NCBI RefSeq assembly: GCF_910592395.1
Contig: NC_088310.1
Span: 15,259,501-15,323,500, forward strand
Reading direction: 5' to 3'
Source of the DNA: Lineus longissimus
Taxonomy: Eukaryota; Nemertea; Pilidiophora; Heteronemertea; Lineidae
Length of the DNA: 64,000 nt
Of the stretch, positions 20,573 through 33,100 are shown piece after piece. Positions within the stretch are counted from its first letter, which is position 1; each line of letters begins with the position of its first letter. The notes under the pieces are model-generated. The model had not been told where the DNA came from, searched no databases, and saw only the letters and a list, made by a program, of their open reading frames with translations. The translations under genes were made by a program, and so were the position numbers.

Positions 20573-21280
20573 TGGTGGAGACAGGGGTGGAAAAACTCAA
20601 CAAGTCGGGAGACGATTTCTTATCTTTTTTAACACCATAACATTGGGTTTTCTGAAATAGTACAAACATGTGTCACAATCAGAAACAGTACATCATAACC
20701 ATACTTGTAGTATACAAATGTCCTCAAATTTGTCTTCCCTACAACATGGTCTTACACGGAGAACTAAAACCTACATCTTACTGTCACACAGATCATTGAA
20801 AACAGTCCTAAATATTCTCACAAACTTAGTACATGACAGAATGATAGCGGTACTGTAAAATCGCTGGGAGACGTTGCTCCTGTACACAGAGTGCATTCTC
20901 AATGCATAGATGTACGCATCGCACGAGGCGCGCACTCATTGAAACTTCTGGCGAAGCATTCAAGACATCGGACAATCAAACCTCGAGTCTGATGTACACC
21001 TTTAAGTATTCTAAATGACAGTGGGCTAGGGGTTTCTATACATATTTTACTTTTACCTGAATCTTGAAACCTCCCGATTCAAACCATAAAAGGTTACAAA
21101 AAACCCACAAAAAAGAGGGACGAAGTCCGCGAAGACCTTCCCTGACAAATCGAAATGGCTGAAGCGAAAGTGACGCATTGCAACTCACGGACACGCTCGC
21201 GCAAGTAAGTTAGCGAGGGAACATGTCAAAGTTGACGATAGGCAAATAACGCTGGGAAAATAGGCGCACTATTCAAAACA
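20573..21280 (-). repeat. 3' LTR of BEL-B
   Basis: Right end (ATTCAAAACA, 21271-21280) and about 230 bp inward match 36640-36875; a PPT-like CCTTCGGGCG follows. The left boundary at 20573 is inferred from the break in the Gypsy-2 protease frame. Confidence 0.6.
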
Positions 21281-21445
21281 TCCTTCGGGCGCCAAAGGAC
21301 GCGCTTATGATTATAACGCGGACGCATTAATTTTTTATGATACAGAAATAGAAATGTCTGTAATAGACTAAACTTGGAATGACGGAATAGGATGATGGAA
21401 TATGGGGCGAGACCAACAGGCACAAAAACACAATATCTATTGGTC

Positions 21446-24400
21446 CTAATGAACCACCTCCTCACTTCCAACGAAATCACTGTCATCACCATCACACTCT
21501 AGGATAAGAACACATCTCTGAATTGAACGATTCCTGAAACCGGTCTTGACTTTGACACGAACATTGCGGATGACACCGTCGTCTCCAGGGAATACTTCTT
21601 CGATTCGACCTAGCTCCCATTGACCACGCACTGCACTTGGATCTACCAAAAGGACAATGTCACCAACCTGAACCTCTCTGTCCTTCCGAAGCCACTTAGA
21701 CCTTCTTTGCAATGTGGGCAAATATTCCCGAACAAACCGTGTCCAAAACCGATTTACCAAACTCTGGGTAAATTTAAATCTCTTGTGGAGATTTTTGGTT
21801 GGGTTGAATGGACCTTGTGGCGTTTCAGCCGGTGCTCTTCCAAGAAGAAAGTGGTTTGGCGTTAAGGGCTGTAAATCATTGGGATCATTTGAACTATAAC
21901 CCAATTGCCTGGAGTTGACCAGATTCTGGACCTCCGCAAATACTGTGGACATTTCATTCCACGTGAGGGTTTGTTGTCCAACAACTAACTTGAGACCTTT
22001 CTTGACCAATTTCACAAGTGATTCATAAAATCCTCCCTGGTTTGGACTTAGAGGGGTTATAAAACGCCACTTGACCTGGTGGAGGACGGCAAACCTTTGA
22101 ATTTGCTCTCACCCTTCCTGTACGAGTTTTCTTAGCTCCTTCTCCGTGCTGATAAAGGAGCTACCATTGTCTGAGATGATAGTTGACGGCCATTCATGAT
22201 GCGAGACAAATCTCCTGAAGGCATGGAGAATTGCCTGAGTGGACAAATTTTCCACAATCTCGAGATGTACTGCCCTTACAGTACCACAGGTGAAGATGGC
22301 TCCCCAAGCCTTCGTGCTTTATTTCTAGCACATTTGAGGAGGAATGGACCAAACAGATCAAGGCCTGTAGTACTGTAGACTGGAGCAAACAATGCAAGAC
22401 GCTCACTGGGTAGGTCAGCCATCCAAGGGACCAATGGAGACTTGCGCTATTTCCTACACACAACACAATCTCTAACAATCTGACGTGCCAAACGCGACCT
22501 CTCAGAAACCAGTACTTTCACCGGCCATGGCAGTGAGTACTTTCAGACCCGCAATGTCCATTTTTCCAGTGGACATTTCTCATCAACAATCTGGAAATGT
22601 GGCAAGATGCTGGGAGGAGAAAAGGATGATTTTCATGATAGGGCAGTGGAGACTTGCGAAGACGACCTCCTTCCCTGAGCAAACCCTGATTGTCCTCAAA
22701 GGGAGCCAGATCCTTGCAACGAGTTTCCCAATCAATGAGCCCTCTCTGAGTAGTAGAAACCCAGTACCTTTCAGCTCTTTCTCGTTCTCCTGGTTCAAGC
22801 TCTCCTGTCTTCATATCCTCCTTTCTTGCCCTGGCCCTCAGATTACCAATTAAGTGGAGGCACAATGCTGTCACATTGATGAGTCTAGGTCAAATTCAAT
22901 AGTCTTCACACTTGATTGGTGGAACAATCTTCACAGCTGCTGCAGACATCTTGGGGGGGTCGTCTTTCCGGTCTCTTCTCACAATTCCTTTCAGCAATCT
23001 TCCACGACGGCTAAGCTGGCCAATGTGTCTCTCCTTTCCTCAGAAACTCTGGCCCCTCAATCCAGCGACCGGCCATCTTTTCTGGTGTCAATCCCCTGGT
23101 GAGATCATCCGCAGGATTCTGGGCTGTTGCGACAAACTTCCAAACTGAGGGATCCCAGGTTGCCTGAATTTCAGCAACTCTTACCCCAACAAATTGCTTC
23201 AAGGAGAGAGAGTCAGACTTGACCAAGTGGAGGACAATCTCAGAATCAGACCACAAGTGGACCTCAGACTTGGTACACAGCTCAGAATGATTAGTCTTAG
23301 CCAGACGTGAGGCGATGAGAGCTGCCATCAGCTCAAGGCGCGGAATTGTGGTTTGGTGGAGTCGGCCACCCTAGCCTTAGACGAGAACAGGCGGACGCTA
23401 ATACCATCAGCTGTTGGCCACAGCATGTAGGCAACAGCCCCATATGCATGAATGCTGGCATCCCCGAAAACAAGAAGTTGGGGAGTTCCCAATGCGTTGT
23501 CTGGTTTGACTGACATAGGGAAAGACACTGTCTCAAGTTGTTTGAGACTGGAGAAAATCTCATTCCATCGCTGAACCTGGTTGGGGGGGCAGACCAGTGT
23601 CCCAACCAAAGTCCTTGAGTCTCCAAATGTCCTGCAATGGCAATTCAGTGATTGTGACTGTGGTAGCAACACAAAGTGGATCAAAGAGATTTGACAGATG
23701 AGGCAATACAGACCTCTTAGTCAAAGACGAGTCAGGTGGATCCTTCACCTTGAAATGAATCAAATCAGTGCTATGATCTCAAAAGACCCCAAGGGTCTTG
23801 ACGCTATCGCTACCGCTACCTCCAAGACTAATAGACTCACCACTATGCACACTAGCTGGCTGATCTTCAGGTTTACTGATACCACGAGAAATGTACCACT
23901 CCTTGACTCCCTGTCGCTAGGATTTCATCAAGATCACTCATCTTGCCTCGGGCAACGTCTGTCTTTCCACAGGAATGTATCATGTCGTCCATGTATCGAT
24001 CTTCTTCTGGGACCTGGGCAGCCTCCGGGTGATACATCTTCAACATCACTAGGCTCACCATGTCAGGGGATGATCGATCACCAAATGCAACTCTTGTCAG
24101 CTTGAAGATTTCAGGGTCTCTTGTGTCATCCCGGTTTCGCCACAGAAAACGATGCACCTTGGTATCCTCAGGCTTCAACAAAATCTGAAGGAACATTTTA
24201 GAGATGTCACCCACAATAGCAACTAAGTCCTCCCTGAGCCTAAGCAATACTTCAAGCAAGTTTCCAATCAAGTTTGGACCCTTATATAGAAAATATTTCA
24301 AGGAGACACCCTAGAACTGACAAGCTGGGTCAAAGACTACTCTTAGGGGTGTGCTGAGTTTATCAGGACGGTATATGGCATGATGCGGCAGATAAAACCT

Positions 24401-25035
24401 AGGCCTCTTCTCAAGATCACAGGGGTCAACCCTTACGGCCCATCCCTTGTCGACATACTCCTGGACGGCGGCATCATAAAGCAAAGCCTTCTCTGGTGTA
24501 CAAGACAGACTCCTTTCCAAAGAGATTAGCCTCTTCTTGGCCAGGCAATAATTGTCAGGCAAGAGACAGGGATCCCTCTTCCAGGGTAAACCGATCATGT
24601 ATCGGTCCTCCTCCAGACTCACAGAGCTCTCCAACAGCGCTAGAGACTTCCTGTCCACTGAGGACATGGGATCAACAGGGCATTGACAAGTTAGGGCTCT
24701 GACCCCAAGCACCTCCAGATCATACAAGTCAGACATATCGCCTTCCTAACCAGATTCACAGACAGCCGCTTAGGGGCCTTCCCCTCAGAACCGATTACAT
24801 ACCAACCCAGTGGGATGTGCTTGGCTATGGGCTCAAAATCCAATCCACGCCTGACCTCTTCCTCTGAGTGGAGATGACAGTACTGAACCCCCAATATTAG
24901 GTCGACTGGACCACCAGGGTGGGAGATGTTCAAATCCCTGAGATGAGAAAATGAATGCAAATATTCCATGTTCAAAGGTGGGACCTCAGATACTGTGCAA
25001 TCCATCTCATGAGCCTCAACTAATGCAAGTATCAA
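21446..25035 (-). pseudogene. BEL-B pol: protease end, RT, RNase H, integrase
   Basis: 25035-24691 is the C-terminal part of the DUF1758/A17 protease region (GPVDLILGVQYCHLHSEEE). 24736-24311 and 24301-23873 cover RT with an intact RYMDDMIHS box. Frame changes lead to RNase H at 23684-23011 (VFGDASIHAYGAVAY, LWSDSEIVLHLV). 22874-22518 has the integrase finger region (HCGSESTHCH), and 22015-21446 the integrase C-terminal half (WNEMSTVFAEVQNLVNSR, LLVDPSAVRGQWELGR). The integrase catalytic Asp region around 22100-22200 is frameshifted. Close in sequence to BEL-A but less damaged in RT. Confidence 0.85.
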
Positions 25036-25076
25036 TGCGTATCTTGTACCCCCCCCCCCTCCTCAAGGGTTCGACA
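25019..25076 (+). repeat. Left terminal inverted repeat of the 10.5-kb unit
   Basis: Inverse of 35479-35536 with few mismatches; contains an 11-base C run. Confidence 0.7.
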
Positions 25077-26480
25077 CCTTTACGACAATATACCCAATGC
25101 ACTTCACCTAAGCTACGGCAGGAGTTCATTAGACACTTATGGAAAATCGTCAGGTTATCACTTGCTATTATCCAATGATGTGGAAAGATTTCGACACCTA
25201 ACCACCTTTTCCTAAGATGTTCGACATGCTATCACCTTTTTAGGTCAGAAATCACCAAAGATGTTCGACCACCATCATGGTGGCTATTAGCCTTATGCAT
25301 GGGCCTATCTCTTTCCAGCTTCTCTAAATACACGTACTTTCACTTGTACCTGTAGGCATCTTTTTGTCGCTGGTCATTTTACCGAAACAATTTTATAACA
25401 AAATAAATGCAAGTCAGCACAGGACATTGCAGATGATGGCTGTACAGTGGTAGTAAGTCCCAAGCCTTAAAAAAAGGAGAGGGAACCCCACCACATACTT
25501 TCATCATTTCAGGGAATGATGAACTGTAATCATCTTATATTATTTGATGAACAGTCCAAAAGATGCAGATTCAACACCCCCACTGATGACCAAGTACACC
25601 GGTGATTATGTGAGCACGCCTCTGCCAGGAATTCCCTCCCGAACATCAATAGCGCTTGCAACGTCTCCAGAAACATAGCAGCCTTGTGTCACCAAAAAAC
25701 AGTGGTCCAAAAGTGATTGATCTTCATGACCTTGCTGCTGTCTGAATTACTAATACAGTTTTTAACCAGGTTTTCGAAGAAATACCTGGTTATTAAATTA
25801 CCGAAAGTGCCGGGCGGTCGGGCGGTCGGGCGGTCGCTGTTCTCTTGTGACACTGATTACTTTAAAACGACTGGAGATTTTCTGTTGAATCTTTTTTTGT
25901 ATACTGCTGGTAAGTAGACGTTGGTTCCTTTCGAAATCCAACTCAATTTGATTCATGGTTTAGCCACCAGAGGGCGCTTTGTGAAAAAACAAAATCTACC
26001 ATAAGTCCCTTTGTAAGGGTGGGTTTCTCACCAGATTTTTATGGTAGGCTTTACGGGTGATGGCACACGATATATCACACGATTTTTTTATTTCATCAAT
26101 TTTTTAGTCCTATAGGTGGTGTGTTATGAAAAACTCGTATTGATTCTCGTCACACTGATAACTTTGAAACGACTGGAGATTTTCTTTTGATTTTCCCTTT
26201 TAGCCATTGACACCCTTTAGAACTCCTGAACAGACCAAGTGTGGGTTCCGCAGGATGAGCGGTTTGGCCACTAGGTGGCACAGAGCGAAATTTTCCAAAA
26301 ACTGTTCCAGTAGCTGATTTCTCCCAATTCTTTAAGTTGGGGATCATGAAACAAATCTGATCATAGAGAGCAAAGCTTTCTCTTTCATTATCAATAAGCG
26401 TAGTTCATGAATTTTGCACCAGGTGGTGTTACTAGCGCAATTTAGTGAGCACCCCATCGGGGGTCATTTTAAATTTTGCG
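25077..26480. other. Non-coding left subterminal region
   Basis: No gene seen. Repeated TTCGACA/TTCGACC words occur at about 25071, 25188, 25220 and 25263, some with a following TATCACCTTTT or CTAACCACCTTTT. A 9-bp GGGCGGTCG tandem (three copies) lies at 25813-25840. Two related segments (GACACTGATTACTTTAAAACG at 25849 and its variant at 26153) each precede a CTCF-like motif (25966-25979 and 26269-26282). Confidence 0.5.
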
Positions 26481-26490
26481 CGAGTTATCC

Positions 26491-26520
26491 CACGTGCAGT
26501 CCCACGTGAAGCCAACGTCA
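26491..26520 (+). promoter_or_regulatory. Paired E-boxes and CRE half-site before the Ulp1-like gene
   Basis: CACGTG at 26491-26496 and 26503-26508, 12 bp apart, then AACGTCACG at 26514-26522. It lies about 100 bp upstream of the strong splice donor at 26605, fitting a core promoter. bHLH-ZIP factors bind CACGTG. Confidence 0.45.
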
Positions 26521-27239
26521 CGTCTCAGAGTCTGCGCAGTTCAGAAGCAAGGAGACAGTGCCGGAGAACGCTTCGTGTCTAGCTATTATACGCATATACA
26601 AGAGGTAAGTTCTCATCGAATTCACAACTTCATGGGCGATTTTGGCTGCCTGTGTTATTGCAGGTATTGATGAAACATTAGGGAAAGCTTGGATTGTTCA
26701 ATTGATTGAGATTGATTTGAGAAATAGTTTGTCGACGATCGTTGAAAAATGATCCAAAATGCAGCTTGGTCTAACGACGTACGGTAACTCAACTGCGTAG
26801 TTGCATTCCGGCTTTTTAGGTGGTCAAAACTTGGGTCCTGAGACTTGTGCAGATCTGCAATTTAAAATCTAGGGGGTGGGGGGAGGTGGGGGCGAGATGG
26901 GTCTTAAGTTCATGTCTTCTCAGTTCCTAGAAGTGTCAGATTTCATAGAAATCGCGGCTTAAATTGACGCCGCCGATCCAGAGTTGTAGAACGCTTTTCA
27001 CGGGTCTTGATGAATAATTTATGCGTTATACTTCTTTAAACCAATGAAATAAAAGCCCGCGTAAAAATGTTGTCAATGGGATTCCTTATTTGGTCACGCT
27101 ACTCATTCATGTAGGAAGACAGTTGCCAGCTTGAACCGAGATCGTATGGTAGGCCTACCCGTTCTTTGTTTTTACTGTTCCGTTAGCACCTATTTTCACA
27201 CGAATAAAAGTAAGATATGGATTAAATCTGGACATCATA

Positions 27240-27600
27240 TAAAGGCCATACCAATGACTTTTTTCAATGTTTCTTGTCACAGTCAGTTACAAGGCCATAC
27301 CAATGATATTTTTTATAATTTCTTGTCCCAGTCATGTTAGAATCCATGGCCCTTGGGCACAGCAATAGATATTGGTGTTTTAATCTTACCATTGCACATA
27401 AGGCCATACCAATGAATGTGTTTTATTGTTTCTTGTCCCAGTCAGTTAGAATCCATTAGTCCTTTGGTCACATCAATGGATATTGGTTTCTTGTCCCTAC
27501 CATAGCAGATAAGGCCATACCAATGATATTTTTTATTGTTTCTTGTCCCAGTCATGTTAGAATCCATGGCCCTTGGGCACAGCAATAGATATTTGTACAC
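27240..27600. repeat. About 110-bp tandem repeat in intron 1 of the Ulp1-like gene
   Basis: Four units start with AAGGCCATACCAATGA (about 27241, 27291, 27400, 27510); the last three share GTTTCTTGTCCCAGTCA and the phrase TTAGAATCCAT. The first unit is short. The spacing is irregular and the spacers are not unique, so it is not CRISPR. Confidence 0.85.
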
Positions 27601-28534
27601 TTTAACTCCTTTCTTTAGATATATAATCATGCCAAAACTGAAGAAAACATCAAATACTATGAAAGCACACCGTCATGCCATTTATATAGCTGAAAAGAGA
27701 CAGGTCAGTTCATTCATTTCAAATCATAACTATGACATGACTCATCCTTACAATATTTCATTCTCAACTTCATCTTTAAACACAAAAATGAGATGATGAT
27801 ATAGATGACAGCTTAAAGTCCTTTTTTTCCAACCATCCACTTCCTCAACTCCTCTTCCACCAATAGCACTGTCAACCATTTTTTCCAAGACAATTCACTA
27901 TCATCCCAGACCTCGCACACACCTTCATCAAATCCATTGTATAATTTCTTTTTTCTTTCCAGAACTACAAGAAAGTTGAATATTTTGTAGGCAACACTGA
28001 TATCACTGATGATGTCATCATGGCAGCCATGAACCTTATGCATCTTTATGCAAATCGCCTCAAATACGAAGGACATATCGGTTACTATTCTCCAGCAGAG
28101 TTGCACTTTCTATCTCAAAGTGAAGATTCAAACAAACGTCCACCACCAATACCAGCAGACAAGGACTCAATATTAATCCATCCTCTAAAAAACCATTGGA
28201 GTACATCATACTATCATTCTACGTCTAAAAGAATTTAGATCTACTATGTCCTCGGAACATTTGCAACAAACATTCCTCCAGTTATGCCTTGTCTACAACC
28301 AGATAAACAATGATAATGGAATATGTTGATGTGACGCAACAATCAAGTGACCCTATTTGTGGCATCATGGCCATAGCCTTTGCATTCTCATGTCTACTTG
28401 GATTGAACCCGAAAAAAATAACTTATGATATTGGAAATACTAACAGTCGTTCATTCACGGGATGCCACCTCCAAGCACTAATCACCACTGTTTCCATAAA
28501 CATGAAGATGTCCACCCCCTCGGATTTATACTGA

Positions 28535-30186
28535 AATCTTCACTGGCTGAAATCAGCATCACGGTATAACAATTCATCACTAGTTAGTTCAGGTATATAC
28601 TTGTACTCTCAAGAGAGTCTTGCTACTTATACAGCCATACATATGCAATGGAGACTACAGCCATCTTCATCATGCACCATTTACTTACAGTAAGGTACTC
28701 ACTGTTACACTTCAGTTCAGTTCATTCTCAATGTTTTCAGACTCGATGAATAATTGAGAAATGACACACATTCTAATATACTAGTACACAAAATGCATCA
28801 ATGATTAAATATAGATGCTTGTAGTCTTCATCACATATCTATGCCTGTATAACTTCAGTTATGCTAACTCCATGAAGGTACTGTAATTTCTAAATAAAAA
28901 CTTCTCATATACAACTTTGAAATTAACTTCTTCTTCTTGACTACATGAAAATCATTCCCACAACCATTTTCAACCTGAACACTTCTTACTTCATATTGTA
29001 CATCTTTTCAACTCTCCCAACCCTTCCTATTCCATATTGCAAACTAAACAAACATATAATTTTCGAAAACCTGGTTATTTGCCACGCCTAGCGTGCATCT
29101 TGTATAATAAATGGAGTAAGAAAGAAATTTATCAAAATAAAACTTTATTTAAAAAACGAAGCAGCTATGTACATAGCATGTCTGCTGTGACGTTAGCTGC
29201 ATACACAGCATAGGCGAATTAACATACCACGTAAGCAATGACGTCAGATTATCATCCCACGCATCAGAATCAAATAGCTTGTTCTTGTTCAGGATCAGCA
29301 GGCAGAACTTGCCAATGTCCTGCTCGGAGACAATCAAAACTAGATGTATAAACTAAACTTCAGCCACTGTAGCTACTATAAAGAGGTAGATGGTGCAAAT
29401 TCAAATTACACATCAATCTTTGGCAAGAAAATAAGGTGTTCAGCGTGGTACGTTAATACATTTAGTTACTATTTAAGCGTACCACACTGAGCACAATTAC
29501 AAACTTCAAATTACACATCAATCTTTTGTAACAGATGAAAAACACCAAGGCCCTGCTACCTCTGGTATGCAAGGCCATCACTCGACTAAATGATTTTCCC
29601 TTTAATAGCTTGGTAAACATACCTGCAAAATATTAGAAAGTTAGGTTAGATATATTTTAATCTACAGGGATTCACTTATTGCATGAATCGATAACCATAT
29701 TTGGGGGGGGGGGGTCAGCCTTTGCCCATGCCTATATTATATACAGTACAAGAAGGTTACAACAGTATGTTGTGAATGATATACATATGTGTTTACACTC
29801 TACCAGTAATAAAACGACCACGGCCAGGATTTTGATGCTTTATTTACTCAGTACTGCCTGGTTGGTTTACCACTATATACCTATCTATAGAATTTAATAA
29901 CTGGCGGGACAGGCGGAATCTTTCAGTATAGGTGGTTGTATTTGGTATCTGCTTATAAGCTGCAAGACATGAATGAAGCCAATGATGACCAACTACAAAT
30001 CATTGCCCACCCGATGTGATGCCAACGGAGCAATATCATTATGAACACAGTCTTTTTGGGTTAAAATAGAATGGAGAAAGCCAGCTACTATAAATATGAT
30101 TACTCTATACCCCACAGACCATGAGGATGTCTAATTATGTCTTCCAATCACTGAGTGACAGTATGAAACGTGAAGCCTGTACCAGT
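28535..30186. other. Intergenic region between the convergent genes
   Basis: AT-rich; contains AATAAA-type signals (for example near 28890), a hairpin at 29436-29500 (GGTACGTTA...TAAGCGTACC), two copies of TTCAAATTACACATCAATCTTT (29400 and 29507) and a G run at 29701-29711. One possible minus-strand exon (29149-29339) is listed separately. Confidence 0.5.
29149..29339 (-). CDS. Possible 3'-terminal exon, unknown
   Basis: A 62-codon stop-free frame preceded by a splice acceptor (CATCTAG at 29345-29340) and ending in TAA that overlaps AATAAAG, a polyadenylation signal. It encodes IVSEQDIGKFCLLILNKNK then DAWDDNLTSLLTWYV. It lies downstream of the transposase-like gene on the same strand and could be an alternative last exon. 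No family recognised; short frames like this also occur by chance. Confidence 0.3.
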
Positions 30187-33100
30187 CTACTCATGAGATT
30201 GAGCTTTCTGCTTCCTAGTCTCAGCAGCCTTTTTGGCTCCCTGTGACCTTGCCTTGGCAACTTGACTCAAATGCTCAAACTGATACTCAGCTAGATTTCT
30301 TGGTTGACACAAATCATGTGCAATTTCATCCAGTGCCCCACCACCAGGAATCTGTCTCCCATGATCATGAAATATCTGATCTATAACCATGCTAGGAAGA
30401 GTACTCTAAGGATTCAGTGGTGGTTCCCCCCTTGTGAACTTGTTGAGCATTTTTTCATAGGTTTGAAAGTGGCCAGAGCAAGTTGAATGGCATGTTTTGC
30501 ACGCCCCTTTGTCTGCTGTTGGATCCTTCTCTGGCCAGGGAAAAAACTGAATAGGTGGACCATCCTTGTACCATTTGACTTCAACAGGAGACCCAGACTT
30601 GCTCGAGCATGTGGGATGAGGACAATCTTTTTTGAAACAACACACCAAGCCCAATACATACTTTGTGCTTGGTCGAATCATGTGATTCTGCATAACCTGG
30701 AGGACGACATCAAAATGCTCAACTTGGACTTTCTCTCCCTGATTTAGTGAAAGTTTGAGTTTTGTTCTCTGACGGTCATTCGTACACTTCAGGTACCTCA
30801 ACAGAAGTTGGCGTCTCTTCTGCATTTCAAGTGCTCTTTTATCATTTGCACCTGTGAACAACTTGATGCTGCTTGAATTGTAAGGTGTTCCACTAACCCT
30901 TTCCATGTACACCTTTCGGCCTTCATTCATATTTTGATGTACTTTCTCATCAATGATCTGCCCATCATCATTCTTATTGGGCCCAAGTAATGTGGAAGGA
31001 ATGAACAAGTTAGACGCAGCTCTTGTCAACTGGCCATTCAAACGCTCAACTTCGTTGAGATAGCTGCCACCACTGAAGCGGGTTGTGACAATTGTTGCTT
31101 TTTTCTCATACTCCATATGCCACTCAGAACTGGGTTTCAGTATGAGAAGGGTTTTCGTCCCCACCACCGTCGACTCGTATACAATCAACTCCTTTGGGCT
31201 TTCCATCAGTACGATAAAAGCGTGCTTTAAACTCTGTCACAGTCATCAGCAACCGTAAATCAGCACCATGCTGATTGGCATTTTTGGATTCAATTTTGGG
31301 AATTTTGACTACACCTGCATACTGCTCATCTGAGTTGTTGGCAGCAGTGAAACAGTATGATGTAACCTGCAGAAGAGCCTGCTCCTTATTTGTGAAATCC
31401 GTTCTAGTGGTGAGGTCTTCATCTCCCCTGGCCATAAGAGTTGGAAGCTTGAAAACTGTCGCCATGGTGTCCAATCTAAAACCTGCAGCGTCATCTCTGT
31501 TAACATACAGCATGTTATCATGATCAGTGAGTTGCAATTCATTCAGCGACCTGTATAATGCATTGGACCAATGCTCATCCACGTTGACTTTGATGTCGAA
31601 CCCTTTGCGGGCCTTCCTACTGACTATGGCTGCAGCAGACTTGTATCATTTACTTGACCTGCGCATTGTGTTCTTTGGGACGCCAAGTTCGACCACAGTG
31701 CCATATGATACCTTTTCCCCAATCTGTTTTGATACCTGATCTACTAACCTTTTGTACGTTATCTTTTGCCCCACTTTTTTGCGTTCCCACGTCAGAGATC
31801 CAGAAGAACGCCACTTGTCAGCACCTACCCCAGCATCGGCAACAATTCTTTCCATCACTTTGCCAATGTTAGGGTGTCTGTGTTGAATGTGGGGGCGCTT
31901 ACCCAGGTGCCTCTGCAGCAAGCGACGTCTTGTTAGTTGTTTGGCAGCCAATCTTCTTGATTTATCTCTCAGCTTACGACGCTGCTCTGACCAAACAGTT
32001 CTACTACACGACGCCTGTACATGTACTTCACTGTCTCCATATTCACAGGGTTGAACAAGGACACGGTGTCCTTTGGCCTTGCTGCAGATGCCAGCAGAAA
32101 CAGATGTGTTCAACTGAACTTCACCTTCAGCACATCTTCTGGCACATAAGAGAACCTCACTGAACTCCTCAGCAGCTGTCATTACATTATCATCCAGTTT
32201 ACTCCAGTTTACTCTTGTCACCGATCCCAAACTTGACCCGTGCAGCCTTTGCACCCAACCCAAAGGAAGCAACATGGGTCAGCAATTTCCTATCGCGTTC
32301 AGAGGTAGCCATTTTCAGAAGCAACGTCAGTCTCACCTTTGGGATCAGCGTCTTCTGCCCAGCATTATCCCTCACTGAATTGCCATCATGAGGAGAACCC
32401 ACCTTTTGAAATGCCTCCAACATCTTACAGTAATCAACACCAGCATGTTTCTCTACAACATAGATGCACTGTTGCCCAGCTGATGAACTACTAATTGTAC
32501 CCCCTCTGCCAAGAGACAAAAGAACAACAGGCACCTTCCCCACCAATTCTGCAGCAGAATATGCATTGTACTTTCCCACATGACAACTTTGCCAAACTCT
32601 TGACAAGGGTACAGGCTGTTCCTGAAGAATATATTCAGAAAGCGCAATTGCCTGTTTGCAGTCACATGACACCTGAGAGCAACCACTTTTACAAAGAAAT
32701 CTCCGAACCCTAATATATTCTGACAAGGACAGACCATCAAGGGGTGAAATCTGTACTTGATCAGAAAGCCTGCAACTCGGCTTTTTTATATTTAGACCCC
32801 TTTCTTTACACCTCAGATAAGTTTCTGCTAGTATACTAACCTGACTTACATCAGCTTCAGCTTCACTGTTTTGGTCAACTTCAGCTACACCTTCAGCTTC
32901 AGCTTCACTGTTTTGATCAACTTCAGCTACACCTACAGCATGTGGAGTGTCAACATTGTCCTCGGGACAAGTACTGGGATCAACCTCATATATGGGAAAC
33001 AACTCTGAATCATCACTTTCAGGTATCTTAATTATGTCAACTTCAGCTACACCTTCAGCTTCAGCTTCACTGTTTTGATCAACTTCAGCTACACCTACAG

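Larger units (their letters stand above)
26485..28534 (+). pseudogene. Ulp1-like (C48) cysteine protease gene, spliced, with one stop and one frameshift
   Basis: A 5' UTR exon ends at 26604 with donor GAG|GTAAGT. Exon 2 is 27619-27703 (acceptor TTTCTTTAG, ATG 27629, 25 codons, donor CAG|GTCAG), and exon 3 starts at 27963 after TTTCTTTCCAG, in phase. Exon 3 encodes a fold typical of Ulp1/SENP peptidases: DITDDVIMAAMNLMH (substrate-pocket helix), KNHWSTSYYH with the catalytic His (about residue 103), then IYYVLGTF where the catalytic Asp is expected, and QQSSDPICGIMAIAFA with the Gln and Cys. A TAG at 28236-28238 replaces what should be an aromatic codon, and a frameshift lies near 28300. The last frame ends at 28534. 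These enzymes cut SUMO or similar tags; the target here is unknown. Confidence 0.65.

Noticed and set aside
27240-27600. CRISPR-like array
   Set aside because: Units contain near-identical spacers, the spacing is irregular and the DNA is an animal intron.
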